From positions 1 through 64,000 of the forward strand of contig NZ_PVYW01000014.1 of assembly GCF_003001675.1 (NCBI RefSeq): 64,000 nucleotides of DNA, given 5' to 3'. The stretch comes from Cohnella sp. SGD-V74. GTDB lineage: Bacteria; Bacillota; Bacilli; Paenibacillales; Paenibacillaceae. Under the pieces are notes generated by a model that saw only the letters and a list, made by a program, of their open reading frames with translations, did no database searches and had not been told where the DNA came from. Position numbers and translations under genes: made by a program. Positions 49,177-57,127 of this stretch are shown here, one piece after another (within the stretch, counting starts at the first letter, position 1; each line of letters begins with the position of its first letter).

Positions 49177-49911
49177 TCAGTTGATTTTCACCATCGCGCC
49201 TTTGATCGTGACGATCCCGTCGGACATCAGGTCGAGCTTGCCTCCCGCCTTTATCGTCATCGCGGCGGTTGCCTGCAGGTTGATCTGCGTGCTCTTGACC
49301 GTGATCTCCTTGGTCGACTCGACTTTGATGTCTCCCTTGTTGTCGATGGTGATTTTGTTCGTGCCGTTTTTCACCGTTATCGTACCGGCGGAGCTGCCTT
49401 CGAGGATGACGGTCTGGGCGGCGTTCTTCGTCGCAAGCGTCACCTTGTCGGCGCCTTCATCGATTTCGAGCTTCAGCCCCTGCTTCGTCTTGAGCGTAAT
49501 CTTCCCCTTCGACTCCGTATCGTCGAAAATGAGCTCGTGCCCGTCTCTCGAATGGATTTTGCGCAGATTGTTTTTCTCGTCCTTGGCCGGCGGCTTATTC
49601 GACGTATTCCACAGCGATCCGATGACGAACGGCTGGTTCAGATTGCCGAGATGGAAGGCGACGAGCACCTCATCCCCAACCTCGGGAACGAACAGCGTTC
49701 CTTTACCGCTCCCCGACATCAGCGAGGCGAGAGGGGCCCAATCGGTCTCGTGGGAATTTTCCCGCAGCGGGAACTTCAGCTTGACGCGGTTGAGGCCGTC
49801 CGGGTCCTGGTTGTTCGTCACGGTAGCGACCATGACCCCGTGAACGAAGTTGGCGCTTCCGCCTCCGTCCGCATCGGACCGGCCAGAAAAAAAATCGTCC
49901 ATGGGAGCCAT
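49177..49911 (-). CDS. CIS spike protein, C-terminal part (gpV / gp5 OB-fold and beta-helix)
   Basis: 244 residues: an OB-type domain (HGVMVATVTNNQDPDGLNRVKLKF, WAPLASLMSGSGKGTLFVPEVGDEVLVAF) followed by a triple-stranded beta-helix with regular 8-residue turns (KITLKTKQGLKLEI, GTITVKNGTNKITI, KITIDNKGDIKVES). The start ATG shares its last base with the upstream stop (TGATG), so translation is coupled. In Afp/PVC this region is fused to the gpD part in one Afp8 protein; here it is separate. Confidence 0.9.
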   Translation of the reverse strand: MAPMDDFFSGRSDADGGGSANFVHGVMVATVTNNQDPDGLNRVKLKFPLRENSHETDWAPLASLMSGSGKGTLFVPEVGDEVLVAFHLGNLNQPFVIGSLWNTSNKPPAKDEKNNLRKIHSRDGHELIFDDTESKGKITLKTKQGLKLEIDEGADKVTLATKNAAQTVILEGSSAGTITVKNGTNKITIDNKGDIKVESTKEITVKSTQINLQATAAMTIKAGGKLDLMSDGIVTIKGAMVKIN

Positions 49912-51011
49912 CAAAATGCATTCCCTTCCGTTCTGAATTGGGTCATGTAGCCCCGGTTGCTGATAACGTGGGTGACAGACGAGAGCAGCAGCGTCTGGTT
50001 GAATTTGGGACCTAGCCCTTCCAGCTTGATGTTGCGGCCCGCGCGCATTTCCGGAAGGCCGATGCACTCTCCTTCGCCGTTCACGAGATGCATCGCCCTT
50101 TCGTTCAGCAGCGCGTTGGCCAATGTCTGCGCCTCCGCCTGGGCGGTCGCGTCGCTGTAGACGATTTCCACGGACTGGCTCGACAGAGCGGACATGATGT
50201 CCTTGCCGGTTCTTCCGTTCGTGCCGTATTTGTTCACCGATTGGGACGTCGCCTGGAAAGGCTCGCGCGTCTTCGGATCGGAACCTCGCACGATGAACTG
50301 GCCGACCTGATCGGAGATGTCCACGTTGGCGGAATAGCTTCTCAGGTTTTTGCCGTACATCAGCGTAACGACGGGGCTCGCGGAGGGCGAAGGCTTCTTG
50401 AAGTAAAGCTTCTGTTCGATAACGAAGAAAAAGTGGTTGATCTCGGAGGCCAACTTTTTCAGAAAATGAAAATCGCTCGTCTTGAACTGCTCGATCGTCG
50501 GCTTCGGAGTCATCGTATCGTCCACTTGAAGCTGGAAGCTGTATTTTCCGCCGATCTCCTTGACAACGTCGCTGATTTTTTTGTTCAGCCACAGATTGGA
50601 CTTGGCGCTGCGCATCATGAAGAAGGAACGGTCCATGCCCTGAACGACGATGGAGGGCTGTCCCTCCGAGGGGTAATCTACCGATATCCCCGTAATGATG
50701 CCGTCGAACACCGTCTCCAGCTTGTCGGTGTAGCCCATCTCGATCGTAATCGTCTTGCCCACGTCGATGAGCGAACCGATCCACTTGAACTGGCGTGCCA
50801 CGGCATCATAGGCGTTCTCGATGCGGAACTGGAAGCTGTCCGACTTGGCGGCGATCGACGTCTCCACCTTCAGCATGGATACGGCGATCTGCTTCAGCGT
50901 GAAGCTCTGCCCGTCCACCTGAATATCGAATGCGGGAGCGAAAAAATTGCGATATTTTCGTTCCAGATCGGCCAACTCGTAGGTCGTGCTGTCGAATTTG
51001 ATTTTCGCCAC
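49911..51011 (-). CDS. CIS hub protein, N-terminal VgrG/gpD-like part
   Basis: 366 residues of the phage late control D / VgrG hub fold (VDYPSEGQPSIVVQGMDRSFFMMR, FLKKLASEINHFFFVIEQKLYF, GRNIKLEGLGPKFNQTLLLSSVTHVIS). It starts with GTG at 51011 (GGAG eleven bases upstream), 7 bases after the LysM gene. It lacks the OB domain and beta-helix, which form the next gene. The hub connects tube to spike. Confidence 0.9.
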   Translation of the reverse strand: MAKIKFDSTTYELADLERKYRNFFAPAFDIQVDGQSFTLKQIAVSMLKVETSIAAKSDSFQFRIENAYDAVARQFKWIGSLIDVGKTITIEMGYTDKLETVFDGIITGISVDYPSEGQPSIVVQGMDRSFFMMRSAKSNLWLNKKISDVVKEIGGKYSFQLQVDDTMTPKPTIEQFKTSDFHFLKKLASEINHFFFVIEQKLYFKKPSPSASPVVTLMYGKNLRSYSANVDISDQVGQFIVRGSDPKTREPFQATSQSVNKYGTNGRTGKDIMSALSSQSVEIVYSDATAQAEAQTLANALLNERAMHLVNGEGECIGLPEMRAGRNIKLEGLGPKFNQTLLLSSVTHVISNRGYMTQFRTEGNAF

Positions 51012-51018
51012 GGCGCTT

Positions 51019-51645
51019 TCACTCCAGCCTAGGTATAATCAGCTTCCGTCCGTACGGCAGCCTGCGCGGATTGTCAATGCCGTTCGCCTCCGCGATCGCC
51101 CGCCAATGGCTCGGGTCCTCGTACTCTTCGGCCGCCAGCATCCAGAGCTGCTCGTCCTGCTTCAGCATTTTCTGCTTCGTGCGGTCCGCGCTCTGACGGG
51201 GAACGTTCTGGTACTGCTCGGTCATCGACTGCACGGCGCGGAACGTCACGTTCAGCGTCGCCCGCACCGGAACGCCCGAGTCGAGAAACATCGTAAACCG
51301 CTGCTGCACCTTCTCCGCCACGCCCTTGAAATCTAGCGAGCCCCAGACGAACCGGCAATGCGGCGGCGCGTGCAGGTCGCGGTCGACGTTCAGGAGGCCG
51401 GAGATTTTGGCCGTGTGCGTACGGACGTCGACACCCTTCTCATACGTGTCGAAGAACAGATCCATCGTCAACGTCGTCGCTTCCCCGCTGACGAACTGGG
51501 CAATCGGGGACTGCAGCCCCGGAATCGTCTGCCACGCGAACTGGTTGCCCGACTGCAGCACATACTCGTTCGGGTTAAACAACACGTCGACCGACTCCTG
51601 GCCGTTGCTCTTGATGATAATGATCTTCGCCTTGCTGAGCGCCAT
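51019..51645 (-). CDS. CIS baseplate LysM protein (Afp7/gp53-like)
   Basis: 208 residues. The N-terminal two thirds (FNPNEYVLQSGNQFAWQTIPG, TLTMDLFFDTYEKGVDVR) form the family's baseplate domain. The C-terminus is a short LysM module (DEQLWMLAAEEYEDPSHWRAIAEANGIDNPRRLPYGRKLIIP), as in gp53 and Afp7. It locks wedge to hub. Confidence 0.9.
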   Translation of the reverse strand: MALSKAKIIIIKSNGQESVDVLFNPNEYVLQSGNQFAWQTIPGLQSPIAQFVSGEATTLTMDLFFDTYEKGVDVRTHTAKISGLLNVDRDLHAPPHCRFVWGSLDFKGVAEKVQQRFTMFLDSGVPVRATLNVTFRAVQSMTEQYQNVPRQSADRTKQKMLKQDEQLWMLAAEEYEDPSHWRAIAEANGIDNPRRLPYGRKLIIPRLE

Positions 51646-51745
51646 CTTGTGATCGGCTCCCTTCTACGTCTTCGTCTCTTGCTCGGCACTGGGCCGCGGC
51701 TTGCGGCCGGGCCGGTAAGCCCGCCGGGCGCGCTTATTCGCGGGG

Positions 51746-54700
51746 CTAAAATCCGTGAAGACGCTGCTCCATTTTCATCCGCTTCATCAGCGATTTGTAC
51801 ACCTGATCCGCAAGCTGATCCGGATGAAGCTGCGGCAATGCGCTGATCGCCTTCTGCAGCGCTTCCTCGCTAATCTCCGCGGCCGGTTCGGGCGCGGCAT
51901 TCCGAGCCTGGTTCGCCGCCGCGGTTACCGTCGCATTGCGGCGAAATTCCAAAGGTGTGTCCGGTTCGTGCGTATGGACGGAGGAATCTGCAGCGTTGCC
52001 CGGGACAGCCGCATCGCGTCTTTCCCTGGCCCCCGGCAGCGCGGCGTGCGCTAACGACAGACGAGGAGCGTCGCTCCGATCTAGCTGCGCGGACGAATCT
52101 TGTTGGTTCGGCAGCAACGGTTCCCGAAGCGATTGTCGCATCGGATGCGTCGCCGGCGTTTTCGGCAACGTCGCCCGGGCCATCCTGCCGGTCGACATCA
52201 CGGTACTGAGCGGGACCCGCCTTCCTCTTTGAACCATCGGCGAGCGGTCTCTCTGCCATCCGGCAGAAACCTCTCCGTTAGCGCCCTGCGATCGGATACT
52301 CTCCGAAATGGGCCGCATAGCGTCTGCCCCCATCTCCCCCCTCCGAACCGCTGGCAATCGCGGATTCGCAAACACATTCGGACCGTTCTCTGGCGGGGGA
52401 CCGCGTCTCAACTGAATGGAGGTTCTTGCCTCTATTTGCGATTCGGCTTGCGCTGCCGGAGACAACGGCCTGCCGGACTGCCGATTCACGGCAAGTCTGT
52501 CGGGGCCGTCTGTCGGAATCAGGAGATTGCGCTGCTGTCCCGGCATGCCGCTTGATTCAAGCGTACCGGAACGATTCAATGCGGATCTCCGGCCTTCCGC
52601 GCCTCCTTCTTTCATCCTGTCTCTGCGAGCAAGTAAAACGAGTTTTCCTTGGTCGCTCCTGCCTCGCGCTCCCGACAGTCCCGCATTAACGAGACCTGGA
52701 TTTCTCAAGCCGGCTTTATCGCTTATACGACTCGATACTCTCGTTCCGCGGATGTTAGCATGAACCGGAGTCGCTCGAAGGCCGGCTTGGTACCCGCCCT
52801 CGTTAGATCGGACTCCATCACCGGAGCCTTGTCCCCTGTCGCCCGCTCGATCAGCAGTTCCCGAAACCTGAGCATTCGCGTGAACAGTAGGCGCTCTAGT
52901 CCCGTCTCCGGAGCCTTGTCCCCTATCGCCCACTCGATCAGACGCTCCCGAAACCTGAGCTTTCGCGTGAACAGTAGGCGCTCTAGCCCCGTCTCCAGAG
53001 CCTTGTCCCCTATCGCCCACTCGATCAGACGCCCCGGAAACCCGAGCTTTCGCGTGAATCTTAGGCGTTCGGGCTCCATCGCCGGCGCCTTGTCCCCTGT
53101 CGTCAGCTCGATCAGACGTTCCCGAAACACGAGCATTCGCATGGACCGTAGGCGTTCGGGTTCCATCACCGGAGACGCGTCCACCCTCTCCAGCCAAGCC
53201 GGTCTCTCCCGAAACACGAGCATTCGCGTGGATCGTCGGAGTTTGGAAGTTGCCTGCGGAATCGCGCCCCGGTTTGCCTGTAAGGTCACCCGAGACTTGC
53301 GGTCCGCGATCGGCAGCGAGACTCGCCCCCGTTGTACCGGCGCCATTCGCTCTGGACAAGCCCTGTTGCCCCACCTCGCCCGACGCGGATGAAGCGTTCC
53401 GACCGGCTGCGCCGCCGGTCGAACTCCGGGTTAATCGATGCGCCAGCTTCAGAGAACCTGTCGCCAGTCCCAGCTTGGTCTCCGCCTGCGGCAGCCGGCG
53501 ACTTTCTCGAACCGATTCGCTTGCCGCTGAACCTGCGCTTGCCGCTTGAGTTGCTGCGGTTTTCATGCCCAAGCCGATCGTTCTCTTCGCCGCAATCGGC
53601 CGTTCCCGTTCGGTCATACTCCGATAAACGAGAGGCAGCGGAGAATCTGCCCCCGGTCTGCGCAGCGACCACGATCGCACGCCAAGCGCAACTTTCGGCT
53701 GAGCCAATCTCTCTCCCAGCTCAGCTTGCGAATCGTCCATTCGCCCTAGCGAGCTTGCCTCCTTGGCAACACCCGACGATGAAGATTCCTCAAAGCGAGT
53801 TGTGCCCGGCCTCAGCGCGTGAGAAAGACGTAACGCACGACGGCTCCAAGATCTCGCATGCTCCTGCTCCTCATCGGAAACAACGCCGCCGTCAGCGCTG
53901 GTCGAACTCCCTTCAACCGATAGGCTGGAAGGAGTATCGTCGACTTGCGAAGTCTGCTCCTGCCGAGCTTGCCGCCGAGCAGCTTTATCCGACCGTCGCT
54001 TCCCAGCGTCACGAGAAGCGCCAACCGCATCCTCGCCTACTCTCTCACCGCTCTCCAACCGCCCCCCGGCATCCCGGGTTTCGGTCAAACGCGGCACATC
54101 CGCCGACAGCTCCCGACGAGAAGACGCCGAGCCGCCGAATCGTTCGCTCTCCCGCTGCGCTTCGGTCTGACGCGCCGAACTCGGCTCCGCATTCCCGTGC
54201 GCCGCCGCGCTGCCGCTTGGACGTTCCGTCTGCGGCGCCGCTTCTCCCGGCGACGGCGTCTCCCTCCGGCTCGCGCGAACGTCCGCTCCAGAAGGATTCG
54301 CTCCTCCATCGCCAGAACGTTTCCCGCCGTCGACACGCAGCTTGGGATTCAAGAACAGAAGCTGAGCATATACCGCTTGAGGCTTCTTTACTTGCGAACT
54401 CCCGGCCGACTCCTTCGCCTTCCCACGATCGGCAGCTTTCTTCCGTTTGCCCGGGGCGCTGGATGCTTTCGCCCGAAGCGGAATTTTAGCCGCAGGCGCC
54501 TGGTCGCGATCCCTTCGAAAGGCCGCGTTCGCCTTCGCGCTCATAGGCCATGAAGTGCGCTGCGCCAGCGTCTCGGCCAAGGAAGTTCTCGCTGCGGGGG
54601 ACGCCTCGCGCCGGGGAGCTTCGGACAACTCATTCCCGAAGCTGCCTCCGTCTTCATCGTCGATCCCGAGAGTACGAGCTTCTTCTTCGGCAGAAGCAGC

Positions 54701-55303
54701 TTGCTTGTTCTCGGGCATACGCTTGTTACTCTTGCGAGACTTATTCGCGCCCCTGACCGAAGCGCTCGACTCCCGCACAGCCTCGGCCGCCTCCTCCGAA
54801 CGTCCGTTCAAGTCCGTCGAAAGGGCCGTTTCCCTGATCCGCCGCTGCTCCACGACGACGCGTACCGCTTCCCGAACGACGACCGTGCTGCGCTCCACGA
54901 TTTTCTCGCGTTCCACCACTTTTTCGCGTTCGACCAGCTTCTGCCGCTCGACCACCTTTTCCCGCTCGATGACGCGATCTTTCCCTGCCGGACCGGGCCG
55001 GTCCCGAACGATGTCGCGGTACCGAATCTCCGGCTTTTCCCTTGCGGGAGTTACCGGCCCGGCAACGCTGGAGCGCTCGGGAGGGCGGAACGGCGTCCGC
55101 TCCCGGCCCTTGCCTGCAGATTTGCCCTTCTCCTGCGAAGAGACCCGAAAAACGAGAGGTTGTCCGCTTCGGACGCCGGGGCGAATCGGACCGTACTTGC
55201 CCGCGATCTCGCCGGCGAACCGTGCGTGCGCGGGCCCGGCTCCTGCCAGCGCTGCCTTTGCAGGCACCGTTCCCGCATTTCGCCGACTTGCGCCGATCCT
55301 CAT
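51746..55303 (-). CDS. 1185-residue low-complexity repeat protein in the afp6 position of the CIS
   Basis: Predicted mostly disordered and highly charged (Arg, Ser, Gly, Ala, Glu). Features: a hexapeptide run VEREKV / VERQKL / VEREKI at 110-152 that would make a charged helix; five 29-residue repeats at 688-832 (unit includes VHANARVSG and DRGQGSGDG); and a C-terminal amphipathic helix (about 1140-1185, ALQKAISALPQLHPDQLADQ). No globular domain is evident. It sits between the second tube gene and the LysM gene, where afp6 sits. It could be a tape-measure substitute, a tube-lumen cargo or a scaffold. GGAGGGGG precedes the ATG. Confidence 0.7.
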   Translation of the reverse strand: MRIGASRRNAGTVPAKAALAGAGPAHARFAGEIAGKYGPIRPGVRSGQPLVFRVSSQEKGKSAGKGRERTPFRPPERSSVAGPVTPAREKPEIRYRDIVRDRPGPAGKDRVIEREKVVERQKLVEREKVVEREKIVERSTVVVREAVRVVVEQRRIRETALSTDLNGRSEEAAEAVRESSASVRGANKSRKSNKRMPENKQAASAEEEARTLGIDDEDGGSFGNELSEAPRREASPAARTSLAETLAQRTSWPMSAKANAAFRRDRDQAPAAKIPLRAKASSAPGKRKKAADRGKAKESAGSSQVKKPQAVYAQLLFLNPKLRVDGGKRSGDGGANPSGADVRASRRETPSPGEAAPQTERPSGSAAAHGNAEPSSARQTEAQRESERFGGSASSRRELSADVPRLTETRDAGGRLESGERVGEDAVGASRDAGKRRSDKAARRQARQEQTSQVDDTPSSLSVEGSSTSADGGVVSDEEQEHARSWSRRALRLSHALRPGTTRFEESSSSGVAKEASSLGRMDDSQAELGERLAQPKVALGVRSWSLRRPGADSPLPLVYRSMTERERPIAAKRTIGLGMKTAATQAASAGSAASESVRESRRLPQAETKLGLATGSLKLAHRLTRSSTGGAAGRNASSASGEVGQQGLSRANGAGTTGASLAADRGPQVSGDLTGKPGRDSAGNFQTPTIHANARVSGETGLAGEGGRVSGDGTRTPTVHANARVSGTSDRADDRGQGAGDGARTPKIHAKARVSGASDRVGDRGQGSGDGARAPTVHAKAQVSGASDRVGDRGQGSGDGTRAPTVHANAQVSGTADRAGDRGQGSGDGVRSNEGGYQAGLRATPVHANIRGTRVSSRISDKAGLRNPGLVNAGLSGARGRSDQGKLVLLARRDRMKEGGAEGRRSALNRSGTLESSGMPGQQRNLLIPTDGPDRLAVNRQSGRPLSPAAQAESQIEARTSIQLRRGPPPENGPNVFANPRLPAVRRGEMGADAMRPISESIRSQGANGEVSAGWQRDRSPMVQRGRRVPLSTVMSTGRMARATLPKTPATHPMRQSLREPLLPNQQDSSAQLDRSDAPRLSLAHAALPGARERRDAAVPGNAADSSVHTHEPDTPLEFRRNATVTAAANQARNAAPEPAAEISEEALQKAISALPQLHPDQLADQVYKSLMKRMKMEQRLHGF
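52808..53242 (-). repeat. Five tandem 87-bp repeats within the 1185-residue protein gene
   Basis: Each unit encodes 29 residues (T-P-T-V-H-A-N-A-R-V-S-G..R-G-Q-G-S-G-D-G). The period is exactly 87 bp, visible as GAGCATTCGC at 53131 and 53218. In-frame, so expansions would keep the protein open. Confidence 0.85.
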
Positions 55304-55338
55304 GCTGCCCCCTCCTCTCTACGCGTCTCCCGCAGCCT

Positions 55339-55785
55339 TTATGCTCTGAATATCGCTTTTACTCCGTTATGTACCAGTTCGATCGTCTCGATCGCCACCT
55401 CGCTGGAGGAAGCAATCAGACCGGGACCGCTCCATTTGACCGGATACGCGTCGAAAAAATTCCACCGGCAAAGCTCGGCCCCGTCCTGCTTGTATAAAAT
55501 GATAGAGCCGCTTTTGCGGGTTACCGTCCCTTGCGACGCCTGCGCGTACCAATTCCACAGCTCCTGCGAGGAAGACAATCCCCGCTTGAGCATAATCGTC
55601 GAATTCCGCACGCCCTTGGGCAGCCGGTGAACGTACCCGTTAACGCCGCCCTCTCGGATTTCCTCATATTCAATTTGCGATTCCAAGCCGTGCGCTTCGG
55701 AAAAACCGGCGACGAGCATTCCGTCCAACTCGACGGCGAAGCGAAACGCCCCGTTCACCTTATGATGCATTGCAGCCGCGGACAC
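55339..55785 (-). CDS. CIS tube protein (Afp5-type, gp19 family)
   Basis: 148 residues of the T4 gp19-like tail tube family (FRFAVELDGMLVAGFSEAHGLESQ, ELWNWYAQ, VKWSGPGLIASSSEVAIETIEL). It begins with GTG at 55785; the ribosome binding site overlaps the end of the small gene before it. Second tube gene of the cluster, likely the initiator ring that contacts the baseplate hub. Confidence 0.9.
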   Translation of the reverse strand: MSAAAMHHKVNGAFRFAVELDGMLVAGFSEAHGLESQIEYEEIREGGVNGYVHRLPKGVRNSTIMLKRGLSSSQELWNWYAQASQGTVTRKSGSIILYKQDGAELCRWNFFDAYPVKWSGPGLIASSSEVAIETIELVHNGVKAIFRA

Positions 55786-55794
55786 GTTCCGTCG

Positions 55795-56046
55795 TCACCT
55801 CTTTCCGAATACGTCGAACACGTTTTGCTTATCGGTCTCGTCGTTGAGCTTGCGGTTGATTTTCGAGATTTCGTCGCACCATCTGCGGCGTTCCCTATGC
55901 TCCATGTTCATGATCTCATCGTGGGGCCAGTGAAAATAATAGGCGATGAAGCCGACTTCCTCGTAGATTCTTTCAGGAGAATAAGCTACGAGAGGCCCTC
56001 CGTTACGGATAAAAAATCGACTTCCACCTCGTACTCGTGATCGCAT
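55795..56046 (-). CDS. Small CIS-associated protein, DUF6760-like
   Basis: The conserved core (AYSPERIYEEVGFIAYYFHW, HRERRRWCDEISKIN) matches a roughly 60-residue helical family found between CIS tube genes. The expected start falls at 55989, where GGAGGG has ideal spacing but the codon is GTA. The nearest standard start in frame is the ATG at 56046, inside the upstream gene, giving 83 residues with an unusual basic N-terminus. Start uncertain. Possibly a chaperone or tube-assembly factor. Confidence 0.65.
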   Translation of the reverse strand: MRSRVRGGSRFFIRNGGPLVAYSPERIYEEVGFIAYYFHWPHDEIMNMEHRERRRWCDEISKINRKLNDETDKQNVFDVFGKR

Positions 56047-56366
56047 TTCGGGCATGCGGTGTGCAGCTTCGGCGATTCCAAATCGTTGATCTGCCTGTAC
56101 AGGTTTTGCAGGTAGGCCAGATCGGCGGTAAACAGCTTCTCTATCGTTTTCGTATCGACGTGCTTCACGTCCCCGAGCCGGGTAATGACGCGAGCCAGCA
56201 AAATAATCGTCAGGTAGCTCTGGTTCTGCTGCACGCGAGGATCTCTCATCGGCAAAATTTCGTCCGCCGCGGTCGCAAGCCGCATGACTCCCCGCTTGTG
56301 CAAGGTGCCGCTGTCGTCCACATAGCCGCGCGGGAGCTCGAACTCGTATTCCGTCTGAAACGCCAT
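55986..56366 (-). CDS. CIS-associated protein with C-terminal zinc-ribbon half (tail assembly type)
   Basis: 126 residues. Helical body (EILPMRDPRVQQNQSYLTII, TIEKLFTADLAYLQNLYRQIND) and a C-terminal CPKCDHEYEVEVDFL that could bind zinc as a dimer. This family occurs between tube genes of CIS clusters, where tailed phages encode tail-assembly chaperones. It ends at 55986, immediately before the core of the next gene. ATG 56366 has AAGGAG eleven bases upstream; an in-frame GTG at 56378 is less likely. Confidence 0.7.
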   Translation of the reverse strand: MAFQTEYEFELPRGYVDDSGTLHKRGVMRLATAADEILPMRDPRVQQNQSYLTIILLARVITRLGDVKHVDTKTIEKLFTADLAYLQNLYRQINDLESPKLHTACPKCDHEYEVEVDFLSVTEGLS

Positions 56367-56378
56367 CGTCGCTTTCAC

Positions 56379-56617
56379 TCCTTGCTTCGTCTATCGGTCC
56401 CTTAAAAAAGCAAAACAAGAGAGAGGGCCTCCCTTGTCGGTAAACGCTATTCCGTTCGTTATTGCCGCAACGGGGTTCCCGACCGGACTGCCCGTCCGCG
56501 CGGCGGCCCGATCCGGGACCGCCGCGCGCCGCGGGACTCTCATTTTACGAAACGTTCCGCTCCCGGCTCTCCTCCCATGCGAAGGAAAGCCGCCTCTCTC
56601 GCCTTATTTCCACACTA
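56379..56617. other. Intergenic region between the two tube genes
   Basis: 239 bases with no gene. The long GC hairpin at 56497-56528 is the only clear structure. It lies directly downstream of the major tube gene on the minus strand. Confidence 0.6.
56497..56528 (-). other. GC-rich hairpin after the major tube gene
   Basis: CGCGCGGCGG (56497-56506) pairs perfectly with CCGCCGCGCG (56519-56528), loop extendable by CCCG/CGGG pairing. There is no U-tract, so it more likely stabilises or partly attenuates the sheath-tube message than terminates it. Confidence 0.5.
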
Positions 56618-57052
56618 TTAAGCGGTACGAGTCATACCCTCGTGAGCGAGCTCGAGCAGCTCGATCGCCACTTCCGCGCCCGATCCGTTAAAGGAAGGAG
56701 CCGTGTAGCGAACCGGCCAAGCTTCGATGACCTGCCACGTGGCGACGTCGCCGCCTTCTTCGTCGATGGCGATAATCGTCACCGTCTTGCGCTCCACCGT
56801 GCCGTTGATGCACTCCTGAATCCATTCGTAGAGCTCCATCGACTCGGTAGCGCCCCATCTCAGCGAAATGTTGCCGTAGCGGGCAAGGCCCGGCAGCTTG
56901 CGGGGCGTAATGACCTCGTTCCCCTCGCGGTATTGCACGACGTCGAAAGAAGCGTCGAACCCGGCGACTTCGCTGAAACCGGCTTGCTCCAATCCTTCGA
57001 TCTCCACACGGAATCTAAAATTGCGGTACGGATCATTGCGTTCTCCTGGCAT
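56618..57052 (-). CDS. CIS tube protein (Afp1-type, gp19 family)
   Basis: 144 residues (PYRNFRFRVEIEGLEQAGFSEVAGFDASF, WGATESMELYEWIQECINGT, PSFNGSGAEVAIELLELAHEG), same family as the 55339-55785 protein but clearly diverged. It follows the sheath gene by 75 bases, the position of the abundant inner-tube subunit. Confidence 0.92.
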   Translation of the reverse strand: MPGERNDPYRNFRFRVEIEGLEQAGFSEVAGFDASFDVVQYREGNEVITPRKLPGLARYGNISLRWGATESMELYEWIQECINGTVERKTVTIIAIDEEGGDVATWQVIEAWPVRYTAPSFNGSGAEVAIELLELAHEGMTRTA

Positions 57053-57127
57053 GGATATCCTCTATCCCCTTCCGTTCATATTGGGTGATTCCTCAATTTA
57101 TCGTTCTTTCCGGACTAGGCCGGCGGC

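Noticed and set aside
52649..54489. Long plus-strand frames opposite the 1185-residue gene
   Set aside because: They lack ribosome binding sites and arise from the GC-rich low-complexity sequence of the minus-strand gene.
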